A stretch of 64,000 nucleotides of DNA from Ecdyonurus torrentis. Taxonomy: Eukaryota > Arthropoda > Insecta > Ephemeroptera > Heptageniidae. This document shows, in pieces, positions 49,866 through 64,000 of the stretch. The notes beneath the pieces were generated by a model. The model was not told the origin of the DNA, did no database searches, and saw nothing but the letters and a program-made list of their open reading frames with translations. Made by a program: the position numbers and the translations under genes. The first letter of the stretch is position 1. Each line of letters begins with the position of its first letter. The stretch spans positions 32,488,323 through 32,552,322 of the forward strand of contig OX439131.1 of assembly GCA_949318235.1 (NCBI GenBank), in the 5' to 3' direction.

Positions 49866-50930
49866 CCTTGAGGGAGTGCAAAGAACGTTCGCTGGGATGG
49901 TACACTTGTCCCTTGAGATACTCCCGCTTTTTTCTCTTGCTCTCATCTCAATCCATACTAGACCAAAATATATCCAACCCTATTCTTGTAACCTTTCAGA
50001 CTCCAGAGTGCTACTCAAACGACATTGAAAATTGGTGTCCTGTACATTTTTTTTTCTCACTTTCTCTCTTTCCTATTGTCATAAACTTTCATCTCTTCCG
50101 AGAAAACATTAAACCCATACAATGTTATGGTCAGCGTAAATATTATGTAATAATTTCAAATATATTATTATGGTAACATGAACACACTTTTATAGTATTA
50201 AAAACCTAAAGCTATTATGCATAAAGTATTAAAAGCAATATTTATTTATATCAATTTTACTGCGTCCATAAAAAAACATATTTTATTGTAGAATAAATTA
50301 CAAATTGCAAATAAAAAATAAAAATTAATATATTGCAACAAAACACTATTTATAGTGACAAAAACAGATAAAAAATAAAATTTAATTATATAGTATCATA
50401 TATCAAAAAGTAACAACTAAAAAACAAAAATATAATTATTTTCATATTCAAGTATACATACAGTATAGTAGTAAAATATTAATATTTTACACCACACACA
50501 CTAAAAAAGTAAAATTATTTGTAAATTTAATATTTACACTGAATGTTATATTTTAAAACTATAAAATACAATTATTAACATGAAACAAGAGCAATTAAAA
50601 TTAGTAAAAAATAAAAATAAAGCATGGTTGAAATATGAAGCATTATACTAATTAATTACTATTCTGTGTAAATAATTATAAAATCGAATATAATAATTTT
50701 GGTACATACAGATAGTAATTTTGTGGTATTCTTTCAATTGTATTGTATATCATTATTTTAATAGTGTGTATAATGGTATCCGTTTGTTATATAATATTGA
50801 ACTACATACATAGTTTTATTATTTCAAAAAAAAATTATTTAATATTCATTAAAATTATAATTTATAACTTATTTTCAAATACATTTTCAAATAAAAATTT
50901 GTTTACAGTTATTTTGAACAGTCCCAGGTT

Positions 50931-50934
<4 letters not shown>

Positions 50935-51023
<89 letters not shown>
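50935..51023 (-). repeat. (CT)n microsatellite, about 89 bp
   Basis: Uninterrupted (CT)n. Confidence 0.97.
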
Positions 51024-51026
<3 letters not shown>

Positions 51027-51908
51027 ATATGCACTCCCTTCCCTGTTATGAATTTATATATATATTTATAAAGCTCCCACAACATTATAGAGTTTTGAAC
51101 GCATAAAACTCCTAATGCACAAAAAGCTTAAAAAACTCTTTCTTTCCATCCATACTCATCACAGTTAATTTAAAACTAAAACTGGGGAGGAATATTTGTT
51201 TATTATTATATATATATTTTTTTTGGAAATTTTTTTGAAACAAAAGACTAAAAACTCTTAACAAAATGAAAGTTATTCATTTTGCTGTTTCAACTTGGTT
51301 TGTAAATTTAATGTGGATTTATTCAGCTTTTAAAATTATAATATTTGAATAGAATATTTTTAATAAAAGTAGCTTTTAGCTTTTATATGGTGGAAGTAAT
51401 GTATTATAATATGAATGACTACGGTTCTTAAAATGTAGCTTTTTTTAAATTGACGTACGTCTAACGAGCTATTGAAAATATTAAATGCTGAGCAAGACTT
51501 TGTTTTTCACAATTGCTGAGAATAACAATATTAATAATAAATTTCTCTTAAAAAATAAAAACATAAAAATTTGTATTTTTTATATATATATTATAAATTT
51601 ACAAGTAAAAGTTATACATTAACATTACTTTATTTTAAAAGCTTAAATTTTACATAATACAAATTCATAACTGATTCAGTTAACGCCACCTTATTTTATA
51701 TTGAATTATTGAATCAACACTTTTGCTTAGTAATCGTATTACGTTTTTTTATTTATTTATAATCTAATAAAAACCACTGCAAATAAATGGTATTTTTATT
51801 ATATTTGATTAATTTTCACTTTATAAAAAATTACTAACACATTAAGAGGTGACATTAAAAGGAAACTTCTTTTTCATGTTTATGTTTGTGTTTAAACAAA
51901 GTGCAAGC

Positions 51909-51911
<3 letters not shown>

Positions 51912-51980
<69 letters not shown>

Positions 51981-51982
51981 TT
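51912..51982 (-). repeat. (CT)n microsatellite ending in a T run
   Basis: About 60 bp of (CT)n followed by 10-11 T. Confidence 0.97.
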
Positions 51983-52275
51983 GTCGTGAGTTTAAAGCGT
52001 GCTTTTGCCATCATATGGCGACACTTCAGTAAACAACCTCAAACCAAAGCTCTTGTAAAGCTATGAAAGTGCTAATATACTCTACACAAGAACAAAAAAA
52101 AATACATATTATACATAAACGAGATTAACTTCATTACAAATTTTATTCTGCAGTACATTTTTCAATATTTTTATATCAGATTCAGATTCAGAAAGGCTTT
52201 TATTTTTATATATAAACTTATTGATATTAATAATTGAAGATTTAAAATAACCACATACATATAATGTTATAATAT

Positions 52276-52632
52276 TTAAAGGAATGGACCAAAAGAAAAC
52301 ATAAGCATTTATATCACAAAAAACTTGATGGAACTTACATAAATAACTTTAGTTTGTCTTAAAAGTTACAACACAACTGTAGCTCCGTAGCAGTGATCAG
52401 AAAATTTCAATTTATGGAACCCGCACAACAATATTTTTTCTAATTTTTGCATGTTTCTGACGTCAGAAACATAAATAGTCACGCAATTTGTATACTTAAC
52501 AGTATTTTATTTTCATGCTCTTTCGTGGGGCTACATTAACATTCTGGTTAAATTTTTTATCAGTTTTGAAGATCCCATTTTGTGCTTTTCCATTAAAAAA
52601 CTCATGTTGTTTTATGTTGTCTATGGCTTTAA
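52276..52632 (-). mobile_element. Family 1 TTAA-flanked MITE, copy 9
   Basis: 357 bp with TTAA at 52276-52279 and 52629-52632. Left end AGGAATGGACCAAAAG; right end GTTGTCTATGGCT. Carries TTTCTGACGTCAGAAAC (TGACGTCA at 52458) plus several small insertions (for example an extra ~8 bp near 52365 and ~5 bp near 52510). The plus-strand frame at 52515-52766 is chance. Confidence 0.9.
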
Positions 52633-55494
52633 TTCAATTAAATTGTGCAACAACAGATTTCATTGAAACCTGTATACTACGAGTCTTATACAAAATATAC
52701 GTGTCTCTTCAGTTATTAGATTTTCTGTATTATAAGATATCTGCTTTAACCGATATTCCGTTCTGAGTTAGCTATAATAATGCAGCTCAATTTATTTTTG
52801 GTAATTGTAACGTAATTTAAATATATTTAAGTAATGTAATTTATAATAGAATGACGTCAAAAAATATTTTGAATGTTAATTAATTAGCAGTGATATCAAA
52901 ATATTAGTATTATTATATCATTATGGATAAGCAAATATAGTTATTTATATTTGTTAAAAATAAAAATTAGTATCAAAACTACTTTATAAATATTATAATT
53001 GTTGTATGAAACTCATTGTTACGCAAAAATAAAAAAAAAAAAAAAGCTTGTTAAAAGTTTAATGTTCAAACAGTTGCATAGCTGACAGGATATTCCCATT
53101 GTTGCTTAGCGCTCGCTCCGTAGAACTCGCAAAACCCCTACCTGCTTGTCTGCTTGCTTGCTATATGCCGTATAGAATACATTTAGACTTTCACTGCTTC
53201 CGTTCTCTATCAAATTTGCATGAACATAAATCATAGTACGCTCGTCTGTATACTATAATATACATGTGAGTTACAGTTGAAAAATTTAGTCATGAACAAA
53301 AATTCGATTATAAAATAATTTACACATTTTTTTTTTAAAGAATGAAATTCAAATCACCTGTGACTTTATTTTTACTATCAAACAGTGATTTTTAAAATAC
53401 ACTTTTTTTAAAGCCTTTTAAAGTTACTTTCCTAAAATATTCAATACATAAATGGAAGTTGATTATTTGACATTTATAAAGTATTATCATTACTATTATC
53501 ATTGAAGGGGATGAATTTTTATGTTAAGTTTTTTTTTCGCTATATTATAGTAATAAAATAATATTGCGGTAGCAAAAATGTAGTATTATTGTTATTATTC
53601 TGTTAAATCAATTTACTATATTAGTATACTGTACGTCAAATTGTAATTTCAATTACTTTTAAGCTAACAAAAAAGTTACGATCTATATGTATATATTCGC
53701 ACTTTATCGTCAAAACCTCGTATTTTCATTGTTAAAATAGCATTAATCAAGTTCCTGATTTGATTATAAGCCATGTTTATACAGTTATAAAAAAATATAA
53801 AAAGTAATAATCTAGTTTAATAACAATACACACATGCATGCATAGCATACTTAGTTGCAATATCGATGTTTCCATTATTTTGATATTCTCTCATCTGTAA
53901 CATAACCGTGCAGTCAACCACGAAGAGTTGAAACACACAAAAGCACAAAAATATATTTACGGATCACTAAAACTATGTTTTTTTTTATAATTAAATTTAA
54001 AGGAAGGGGGGTTTGATGGGACTTTAATAAACAAATTAATATACATATATATATATACGTGGATAATTACCATTATTTGCTTTTTTTTTTTAATTCGTAT
54101 TATATATTTTTTATTATTCCAGTTTTTACATTTGTAATTGGTATATCCATTGTTTGTTTTGTATGTTTTTTTAAAGAGTAATTGAGTGTTTTAAATTTAA
54201 AATAATAATTTGAATTTATTTTGCTTTTGTGATTTACAATAGCTTTTATAAATTTGATATTTATAAATTTATACCTATAATAACGATGAGATTAAAAAAA
54301 AAAAACTTTTCAGGCTATTGTTTTTTATTTATTAAAACTTTTAATTTTTTTTTTTTTTTTTACAAATTTCATTGTTCTACACTATTAAAATATAAATAAA
54401 TAATAAAAAAAAAAGAGAAATAATAACATTTCATCATGACAAGCACAGAAAAGTTAGAAGAAATTTATTTTCATTACAAGCTAATAGAACCACTTGTATT
54501 GGTTGTCTATAAATGCATCAAATTGATAGAATAATTTGGTGATTTATATTGAGATTATTATTAAATAAAAATGCTTTAATTTGAGTAGAGCACTCTAAAT
54601 TTGAAATGTCTTTGTTAAAATTAAAATTATTTCTATCTACGGACTGAGTAACATTTGTACTAAATTACATTACATTTGAAGCAGAGCATTGGCTTCAAAG
54701 GATTCAGAAACATATTAATAATTCTTCATACTATTATTATCAACATTCATATACAAAGTAATATAATAGAAAAATGAAATGAAAACAATGTTTAAAATAT
54801 CTTAATAGTTGAATACAATGTCTTTTGAAAGAACATTCATATTATTTTTAACAGCTATTTATTATTATTTTTATTGGTATTATTATTCTCTTTTTTTTAT
54901 TTGTTTTTATTTATTTTTATTTATTTTTAGCTTGTTTACAAAATGTAGTAAATATGACGTAATATATTAAAAATAATCAAACAACAAAACTGCGTTCAAT
55001 TTATAGATATTGACAAGTGAAACCTTATTGATAAAATTTAATAAAATATATGTTTTTATATAAAAGAAAGTGAAATAATGAAGTTAGGCTTGTCTTTTCT
55101 GACATTTTTTAAAAACTTTTATTCTCCTTTGTTGGTTGATATTTTTTTCTTCGTGTATTTTATATCAAAACTGACTACCTACTTCAACGATTGGGTATTT
55201 TACGTAAAAATATGTCTAAGAATTCTGACAACATTTATTTTATCAAAATATCAATAAATTTAATGACGATGATAATGAAATATTTTTCTGACATTTAAAT
55301 TGAAACTTTTATTAATTTTCTTTTCCTCTAAAGTATAATTACCTTTTCAATATTCATTTTTCATTTTATTAATCAATAATTTTTAAAGGTGTTATAAATA
55401 TAGTAGAGTTTATTTAGAATTGCATTTTATTTTATTATCTTAACAAAAGTCATCAATTATTTGTTTAATTATTTTTTTATTTCCATTTTCTCTC
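52633..55494. other. AT-rich non-coding stretch
   Basis: A lone TGACGTCA at 52852-52859. A GC-richer patch with TGCTTG repeats lies at about 53075-53175. Poly-T occurs near 54344-54361. No gene is recognised. Confidence 0.6.
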
Positions 55495-55895
55495 TTAAGC
55501 CTCGTTCACAATGGACTTTTCTAAAGTGAAAACGCTAATTTTTTCAAATTAAGAAAAAAGTTTAATTTCTACTTAAGAAATTTTTTTCTTAATTTTTTAC
55601 GTAGAACTTTCACTTAAGAATTTTTTCTTCTTAATTTTTCTTAAATAGCTAATTAAAAGAAGTATTTGAATTTACGTAAAAATCAACAAGGGTTTTATTC
55701 TTACGTAAATTCAAATAATTCTTCTAATTAGCTACTTAAGAAAAATTAAGAAAAAAAATTGTTAAGTGAAACCAATTAAGAAAATTCTTAAGTGCAACAA
55801 TAGTTTCATTGTGAACACCAATCGTTCTTAAGTGGAAAAAAATAGCATTTTCACTTAAGAAAACTTAGAAAAAGTCCATTGTGAACGAGGCTTTA
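55495..55895. mobile_element. Foldback MITE with TTA flanks, about 395 bp
   Basis: The element 55498-55892 starts AGCCTCGTTCACAATGGACT and ends with its exact reverse complement. TTA directly precedes and follows it (55495-55497 and 55893-55895). The whole interior is a long imperfect palindrome made of TTAAGAAAA/TTTTCTTAA motifs, with a central pair TGAATTTACGTAA (55669) and TTACGTAAATTCA (55702). A second GTTCACAATG-like unit occurs internally (TTCATTGTGAACACC near 55803). The 3-bp TTA duplication suits PIF/Harbinger elements, but with no transposase the class is inferred. Confidence 0.87.
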
Positions 55896-57557
55896 AACAA
55901 GCTGTTTCATATTTATTATATTAGGTAGCAATCAATATAAAAAGTGGAAATTGTGTATGTTAAATAATTATACTTTTATAGTATTATTTGGTAAAATACG
56001 TCCAGACATGGGCATGAGTGACTTGTTTGAGCGATGCTCTTGTGAGTGCGCTCACAAATTTGGAGCGGAGCGGGAGCATATCAAATAATAAAGTTGCTTA
56101 TAAATGTATAAGCAAATATAAATAAATAATAAAATTCAATATCTTTGTTTATAATAAATATTTCTTAAATTTATTGAAAAATTCAAGGAATCTTTCTTTA
56201 TGTATTCATTAAATATGGGTAGTTTTAAGATTCAAAATATAAGGAATGCATTGTCATTCTTGTGAAAATTCATTCACTTTTGATTTTGTTATTCATTTTG
56301 CATAGTACCTCTTAAGTAACAGGAGCGACTAATAAAACGAAGACAAAGTTCAAACTATATTTTAATTATTATTATTATTTTTTAAAACCAAGATAGAACA
56401 AACTATTAAATAAAACTAAAAATAGAAAGTATATGGTAGTGAATTATTATTGTGTTCTTGTCTATTTTTTTTTCTTTATATATATAAAAATATACTATTC
56501 TGGCAATATCTGTTTTATCCTAAGGGTATGATATGGAAGATGAAAAGTTGAGCATCATGTCAAACCAAGTCCGCAAAGAAGAGCGAAGAGGGACTGTAGG
56601 GGGGGGGGAGAGAGGAGAAAGAGGAGGGTTGTAAAGTTGAACGTTACTGAAATGATGTCAAGAACCGGACGGTCCCAGCGGCCTCAGAGCAAAACTCACT
56701 CAGTTTTGTGTCTCTGGCGAACCAATATCTGTTGGACACTCCACACTTTTTTTCCTTCTTTTTTTTTATTAACCTTTCATATCCAAGTGAACATTTCGCT
56801 TTATCCACAGAGAGACAAAAGATATTTTATATTATATTTTTACATAAAAAATACATTATTTTTTGCTGAAATTTTATTTTCTTATATGGATTTATATTAT
56901 TTTTATTCTTATCTCAATATTATAGTTTCATCACATTGAACTGTAAAATAACAATATTTTGCCCTTAAGCTGAACTCTGTTTTTAAAGGGAAAAAAGTCA
57001 TTGTTAAGAAAATGTCTTACATTCTTCTCTAGAATCATCGTTTTCCAATACATGTAGGAAAACTTAATATAACATCGATGTTGTCAATATTATTCTTTAA
57101 AAATCTAAAGATTTATAAACACTTTAAAAGAAAAAAAAATAATAAAATAATATAGTTTTAGAAGCATGAATAAAATTGAATTGTATCACAAATTTATGCG
57201 TATATTTCTGAAATAAATATTTAATCTTAAATTTTGTATCTTTGAGAATTCAAATAAAATATTTGAAGAAAAAAAAAAGAGGTAAAATTGACATTTTTAT
57301 GTGAACTAGCAACAATTCATGCGAAGATTTCATATTTGTTGTTTCTGTTCTTTTGAGATGACAAAAATTGTTGTCTTGTTACAATATAAACTTTTGTATG
57401 TGTTTAATACAATTTCTTCTCTTACATAAGGTCAATATTCAAGACTCGAATAAGTCACTCCAATGTTTTATGTGTGTTTCTCTGTATCTACAAAGTTTTA
57501 CAAATAACAAAAAAGAAATTCACAGAATTCAACAAGAGATATCATGCGTGTGAAACG

Positions 57558-57661
<104 letters not shown>

Positions 57662-58072
57662 CTATTTTTATATCACTGACAGAAAACAAAAGAAAAAGAA
57701 AAGAAACAAAAAATTTACCATGAACTACAAAGGGTTAGGTATATTTTAGTTGCATTTAAAAGTAACGTCAAAGGAAATAAAATGAAACAAAATGCTTTGT
57801 TTGTTAACCGCAAAAATTATGCAGCACGATTACAATAGTGTACTATTTCAAAAGTATATAGCACTATGTTTAAGTTAATGTAACTAAGCCAGAGAATTTG
57901 TATTTTTGTTATAACTATTATTTTTTATATCTGAGTTTTTATTCCTCTTTTTTTTTTTTTTTTTTTTTAATTGTATAGTCTACTTTTGCTAATTAGTGAC
58001 AATTCATATACCATAGTAGTGATTACCTACACTTTCAACATCACATACGCAAATGACCTTTTGTTGTTTAAA

Positions 58073-58073
<1 letters not shown>

Positions 58074-58104
<31 letters not shown>
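58074..58104. repeat. (TA)n microsatellite
   Basis: About 30 bp of TA repeats. Confidence 0.95.
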
Positions 58105-58109
<5 letters not shown>

Positions 58110-59990
58110 AAAACATTTTAAAACATAACAAATTTAATCAGTATCGTAAAAAGTTTAACAAAATTATAATAAATGAATAATAATTCAAACGTTTTGTTTG
58201 AAACTCTTAAATAAGTGATAGATTGACGGGATGAAATTGTTAATTGCTAATATTGGCTTTTTGAATACGTGTTAAAGTAGAAGATTACTCACAAAGGGCT
58301 CAATAAACGTATTGTAATTCATGGTATTAATTTAGAATTGAATAGAAATTTACCTGAAGCGATAAGTCATAAAATCTCTAATCATTCATGATGCAAATAT
58401 GTGTCTATAAAAAATTACGTTTTAAAAATTATAAAAATATATAATAAAAGTCAAAAACTAATGTTGTAATCTTATTCCACTTACAAACTGATTTTTTTTT
58501 CATTTAAGAAATTTAAAAATGAATTAGAATTTAACTAAGAATTTTAGATATATTTATTTTAATTCTAATAATTAATTAGGTTAAAGTTAAATCCTTACAT
58601 ATGGAATATATTTCCACGTATCAGCTTTTTCAAGTTCTCTTAAAGTAGTATTTTCTCAAGATAACATACTTTTTATACTTTTCTAGGCGGATTTAAAATA
58701 TTATTATTATAAACTGTAATATACAGTTAGATATTATTATTTTCGTCTTCTATCTTAAAGTTCTTAAATGTTTAAAGCAAATTTAAGTACTTTTTCATGC
58801 TTCTGAGATAAAAAAAAAAGTTTTCAGGTCATCTAATGATATAACCATGAAGAAAATTATTGATTTTCCAAGAATAAGTTTGGCATCTTTTAAAAACTTG
58901 AGAAATTAGTAATTTTATATTCAACAAACTTTTGAAAGTTAATATTTTATCTTAAGATTATGAAAAATCATGGGTCAAAATTTGTCATCAAGATATCTTG
59001 AGCCAAAAGTTAAACCAAAATTTTTTTATCGTCATTTTATTTCACATTACAGAATAGATTATTAACTAAATCTTTCTTTGATACTTACAAATTTAATATA
59101 ATATTATGTTATATTTATAGCTATAGCTCTTGGTGTAGTTAAAATTTGAACAAATATTATTCATTACACCAATATTATAAATTATTTTAATAGAAAGTTT
59201 TTTTATTTTTTTAATTTCTCTCATCCTACAATTATAATACGTACAGAATATAGCCGATAAACCATAAAAAATAGATAACTAAAATGAAAGTGCTTTTAGT
59301 AATAAAGAAATAAAATGTATAGAAAGAAAGTAATCCACTTTTTGTTTCTTACATATAGATGAATAATTTCAACAGTTAGCAGAAATTATTTCAATATGAA
59401 AATAGACCATCGTATATATCAAATTATGAAAATTAAATAGTAATTCACTTTTTTAGCTTTATTTTAATACACTATAGTAGTTTTTTTGGCAAAAAAAAAT
59501 GTTTTTAACATACTATACTATATAGTCTAGAAATTTATAGCTCAGACTTTATAAATTTTACACTGTGTTTTATAAGATATGGTGGAGAGTTATAGTAATA
59601 ATTGTAAGCTGGTACAATGAAAAGAAAAAAAATATATATATACATTACAAAACTTGTACATTTATATAACAAAAAGGAAAGTTGTAGCTTTTAGCGCATG
59701 TTTTATTAAAAACTTGCTACATATCAAAAAATATAAGTCATAGCAACTGTTTTCTATGTCGGTTTTATCTATTTTAACACTTGTTTGTTACGTTAAACTA
59801 AAATTTATTTATTTTAAGCTTTAACACTTGTAATCATGAATAAATTTTTTTAAATGTATATTTTATTTCATATTTTTTTAAGTTGGATTCACTTACGGTT
59901 AAAATATTTTTTGAAACAAAAATACAACATTTTTAAATCAATTTAAAATTACTAATTCTGGAAATCATTTTGACATCATTTTTGCTAATC

Positions 59991-59994
<4 letters not shown>

Positions 59995-60054
<60 letters not shown>
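59995..60054 (-). repeat. (CT)n microsatellite
   Basis: About 60 bp of uninterrupted (CT)n. Confidence 0.97.
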
Positions 60055-62407
<2,353 letters not shown>

Positions 62408-62862
62408 AAGGTGAATTCTTTTTACCCCCACTTTTTATGACATTTTTGAAAAGAGCGTTCACAAAATTTTGAGGCGCTATTTTTTCTTAAACGATTGGAG
62501 CATGGGAGGTACTTTTAATTAATGTTTGAAAATTGACCTAAAAAGCCTGTGACGTCATCAATAGTGCATTTATTTCGAAAAGTAGAAGGTTCAGTAGCCA
62601 TTTTTTTTTTGAAATCCTGTGGACGAGTTGATTTCATTAAACTGGTTACTGAACCTTGAAAAATTAGTATTTGCCGAGAAAAAAGTGGACTGATGACGTC
62701 ACAGGCTTTCTAGACCGATTTTCAAAATTTAATTAAAAATACTTCGCATGCTCCAATCGTCCTAAGAAAAAATAACGCCTCAAAAAATTTTAAAGCTCTT
62801 TCCAAAAATATCATAAACTCAAAAAAAAAAAAAAAAAAAAAAAAAAAATTCAATTCACCTTA
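62408..62862. mobile_element. Large foldback MITE, about 455 bp
   Basis: AAGGTGAATT at 62408 pairs with AATTCACCTT ending at 62862. The arms then match for most of their length: TTTTGAGGCGCTATTTTTTC with the complement of AAAAATAACGCCTCAAAA, GATTGGAGCATG with CATGCTCCAATC, and GCCTGTGACGTCATCA with TGATGACGTCACAGGC. Symmetrical TGACGTCA octamers lie at 62550 and 62694. The loop region holds GGTTCAGTAGCC and GGTTACTGAACC, a further inner stem. A 28-bp A run (62821-62848) sits inside the right arm. No coding frame; class unknown. Confidence 0.85.
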
Positions 62863-63316
62863 CTATCCAAATAAATTATAGATTTTATTCATTGATTTGA
62901 TTTTTTTTAGCAATATACAACAATAAAAAGGAACAATAAAAGTTCCCAAATTATAGAAAACAACTAAAACGATGGGGAGTTTATATCGCGTAAAACATCC
63001 ACGCAAAACGTTTTCAAGCTTTGATCTAAGGTCAATGGAGTGACAAACCAACGAACAGAACAAAAAAACGAACAGAAAACGCTCCATCACCGTCCAATTG
63101 ACGTCTGACGAGTAGAAGAGAGAAAAAAGAGAGAGAAAGCCTTTTTCAAACTCAATTTAGTTTACTAAAAATGTTTTTATAATATCGCTTTTTGTGATCT
63201 AAACAATTGGTAAAAAAAATTCTATTCCTATTATTGTTTGGATATAAAAACGGAACAGATACATGGATTAATGTAGTTGAAAAATTGAAAAATTGACTAC
63301 AAAAAAAAAAAGTAAA

Positions 63317-63349
<33 letters not shown>

Positions 63350-64000
63350 TCAAGTATAGTTTTAAATGAGAAGATGAGAGAGAGTAATAAAAATATTTAT
63401 CTACGTAACACATTTTTTAAGGAATTTCTGTATTTTCATTCAGACATTATGTTTGTCATGACGATACGATTTACTGTGCATCGCAAAAATAAAAAATACG
63501 ATACATTATTTTTTTGTTTCTTCTTTCTAATGTAATAATAATATAATGTGAGATATGAAGAAAAAATAGTATTTAAATTTAATTATGCAGTTACATATTT
63601 CTCTTAAAATAAAGATATCCCTTTTTACAAAATCATAAAAATGCTTTCTAACTTCCAATAACAAATTATATGGGCGCAATAAGTTAAATTATTTTTATAG
63701 TATTATAAATTCAATTACATATTTTCAACGTTACCAATTTAAATATTGTATATTTGAACAGCACTTTTTTACACCATAATTAATATTGCTTTAAAGGTCA
63801 ATAGCATCCCACACAATTATATTAATTTTTAAAAATGAGTGATATGTGAATGAATTATGAACATTGAAATTAAAATATTTCTATTATAGCTAAACGTATA
63901 ATTAGCTGATAATACATATTACAATAGTAATAAATGATATTAATGTATAATTTAGAGACTACTAAAGGTATGCAGTACAAGTATTTACATGGTTCTCTGA
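62863..64000. other. AT-rich non-coding stretch to the window end
   Basis: An A-rich tract with G interruptions at about 63300-63349 and a GC-richer patch at about 62985-63120. No gene is recognised. Confidence 0.6.

Larger units (their letters stand above)
49386..52275. other. AT-rich non-coding stretch
   Basis: Contains (TA)n at 49781-49860, (CT)n at 50935-51023 and (CT)n plus T-run at 51912-51982. The stretch after the TA array (49861-50130) is a little GC-richer and open on the plus strand, but part of that frame is translated TA repeat. Confidence 0.55.

Noticed and set aside
52515..52766. Open frame of 83 codons
   Set aside because: The first half lies in family 1 MITE copy 9; the rest is unique AT-rich sequence with no motif.

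Overview
This is a very AT-rich window (roughly three quarters A+T by eye) of eukaryotic nuclear DNA. I find no cellular protein-coding gene, rRNA gene or functional tRNA gene. It is non-coding DNA, intergenic or intronic, filled with simple-sequence repeats, mainly (GA)n/(CT)n, (TA)n, one very long (TG)n(AG)n compound, and poly-A/poly-T runs. Remnants of transposable elements lie between them. Almost every longer open frame is a translated microsatellite or lies inside a mobile element. The exceptions are two decayed non-LTR retrotransposon C-termini, at 18713-19030 and 36194-36430. Two tRNA-headed SINEs, the LINE tails and the many MITEs point to an invertebrate animal. The SINE central domain and the 'CCCTTTCGGGGTA' LINE tail look arthropod-like to me, but I cannot name a lineage.

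Layout. Positions 1-8.9 kb are AT-rich, with long microsatellites and one TA-flanked MITE (3958-4159). From 8.9 to 32 kb, seven of the nine copies of a ~340-bp TTAA-flanked MITE ('family 1') occur, mixed with a SINE (13.7-14.05 kb), an R4/Dong-like LINE relic (18.7-19.0 kb), two diverged dispersed repeats (21.6-22.3 and 22.9-23.3 kb) and a retroelement fragment (27.2-27.6 kb). Three MITEs of three families lie almost end to end at 29.38-30.0 kb. A LINE 3' end is at 36.1-36.4 kb. From 37.6 to 44.2 kb there is a dense MITE cluster: three palindromic 'family 2' elements, one family 1 element, two older foldback elements that were split by TTAA insertions, and a hAT-type MITE with a perfect 8-bp target duplication. 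A large foldback (48.2 kb) and a second SINE (49.0-49.4 kb) follow. The remaining sequence to 64 kb is AT-rich, with two more foldback elements (55.5-55.9 and 62.4-62.9 kb), one family 1 copy (52.3 kb) and microsatellites.

The sequence records a history of insertions rather than a working gene set. TTAA-targeting MITEs landed inside older palindromic elements. One family 1 copy can be compared with a paralogous empty site. SINEs and LINEs share tails or central domains. The least expected pattern is that the palindrome TGACGTCA (the CRE octamer) occurs 20 times by my count. Sixteen of those lie inside five structurally distinct element families, where base composition alone would predict about one or fewer in the whole window. 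I found no CRISPR, operon or other clearly novel biochemical system.
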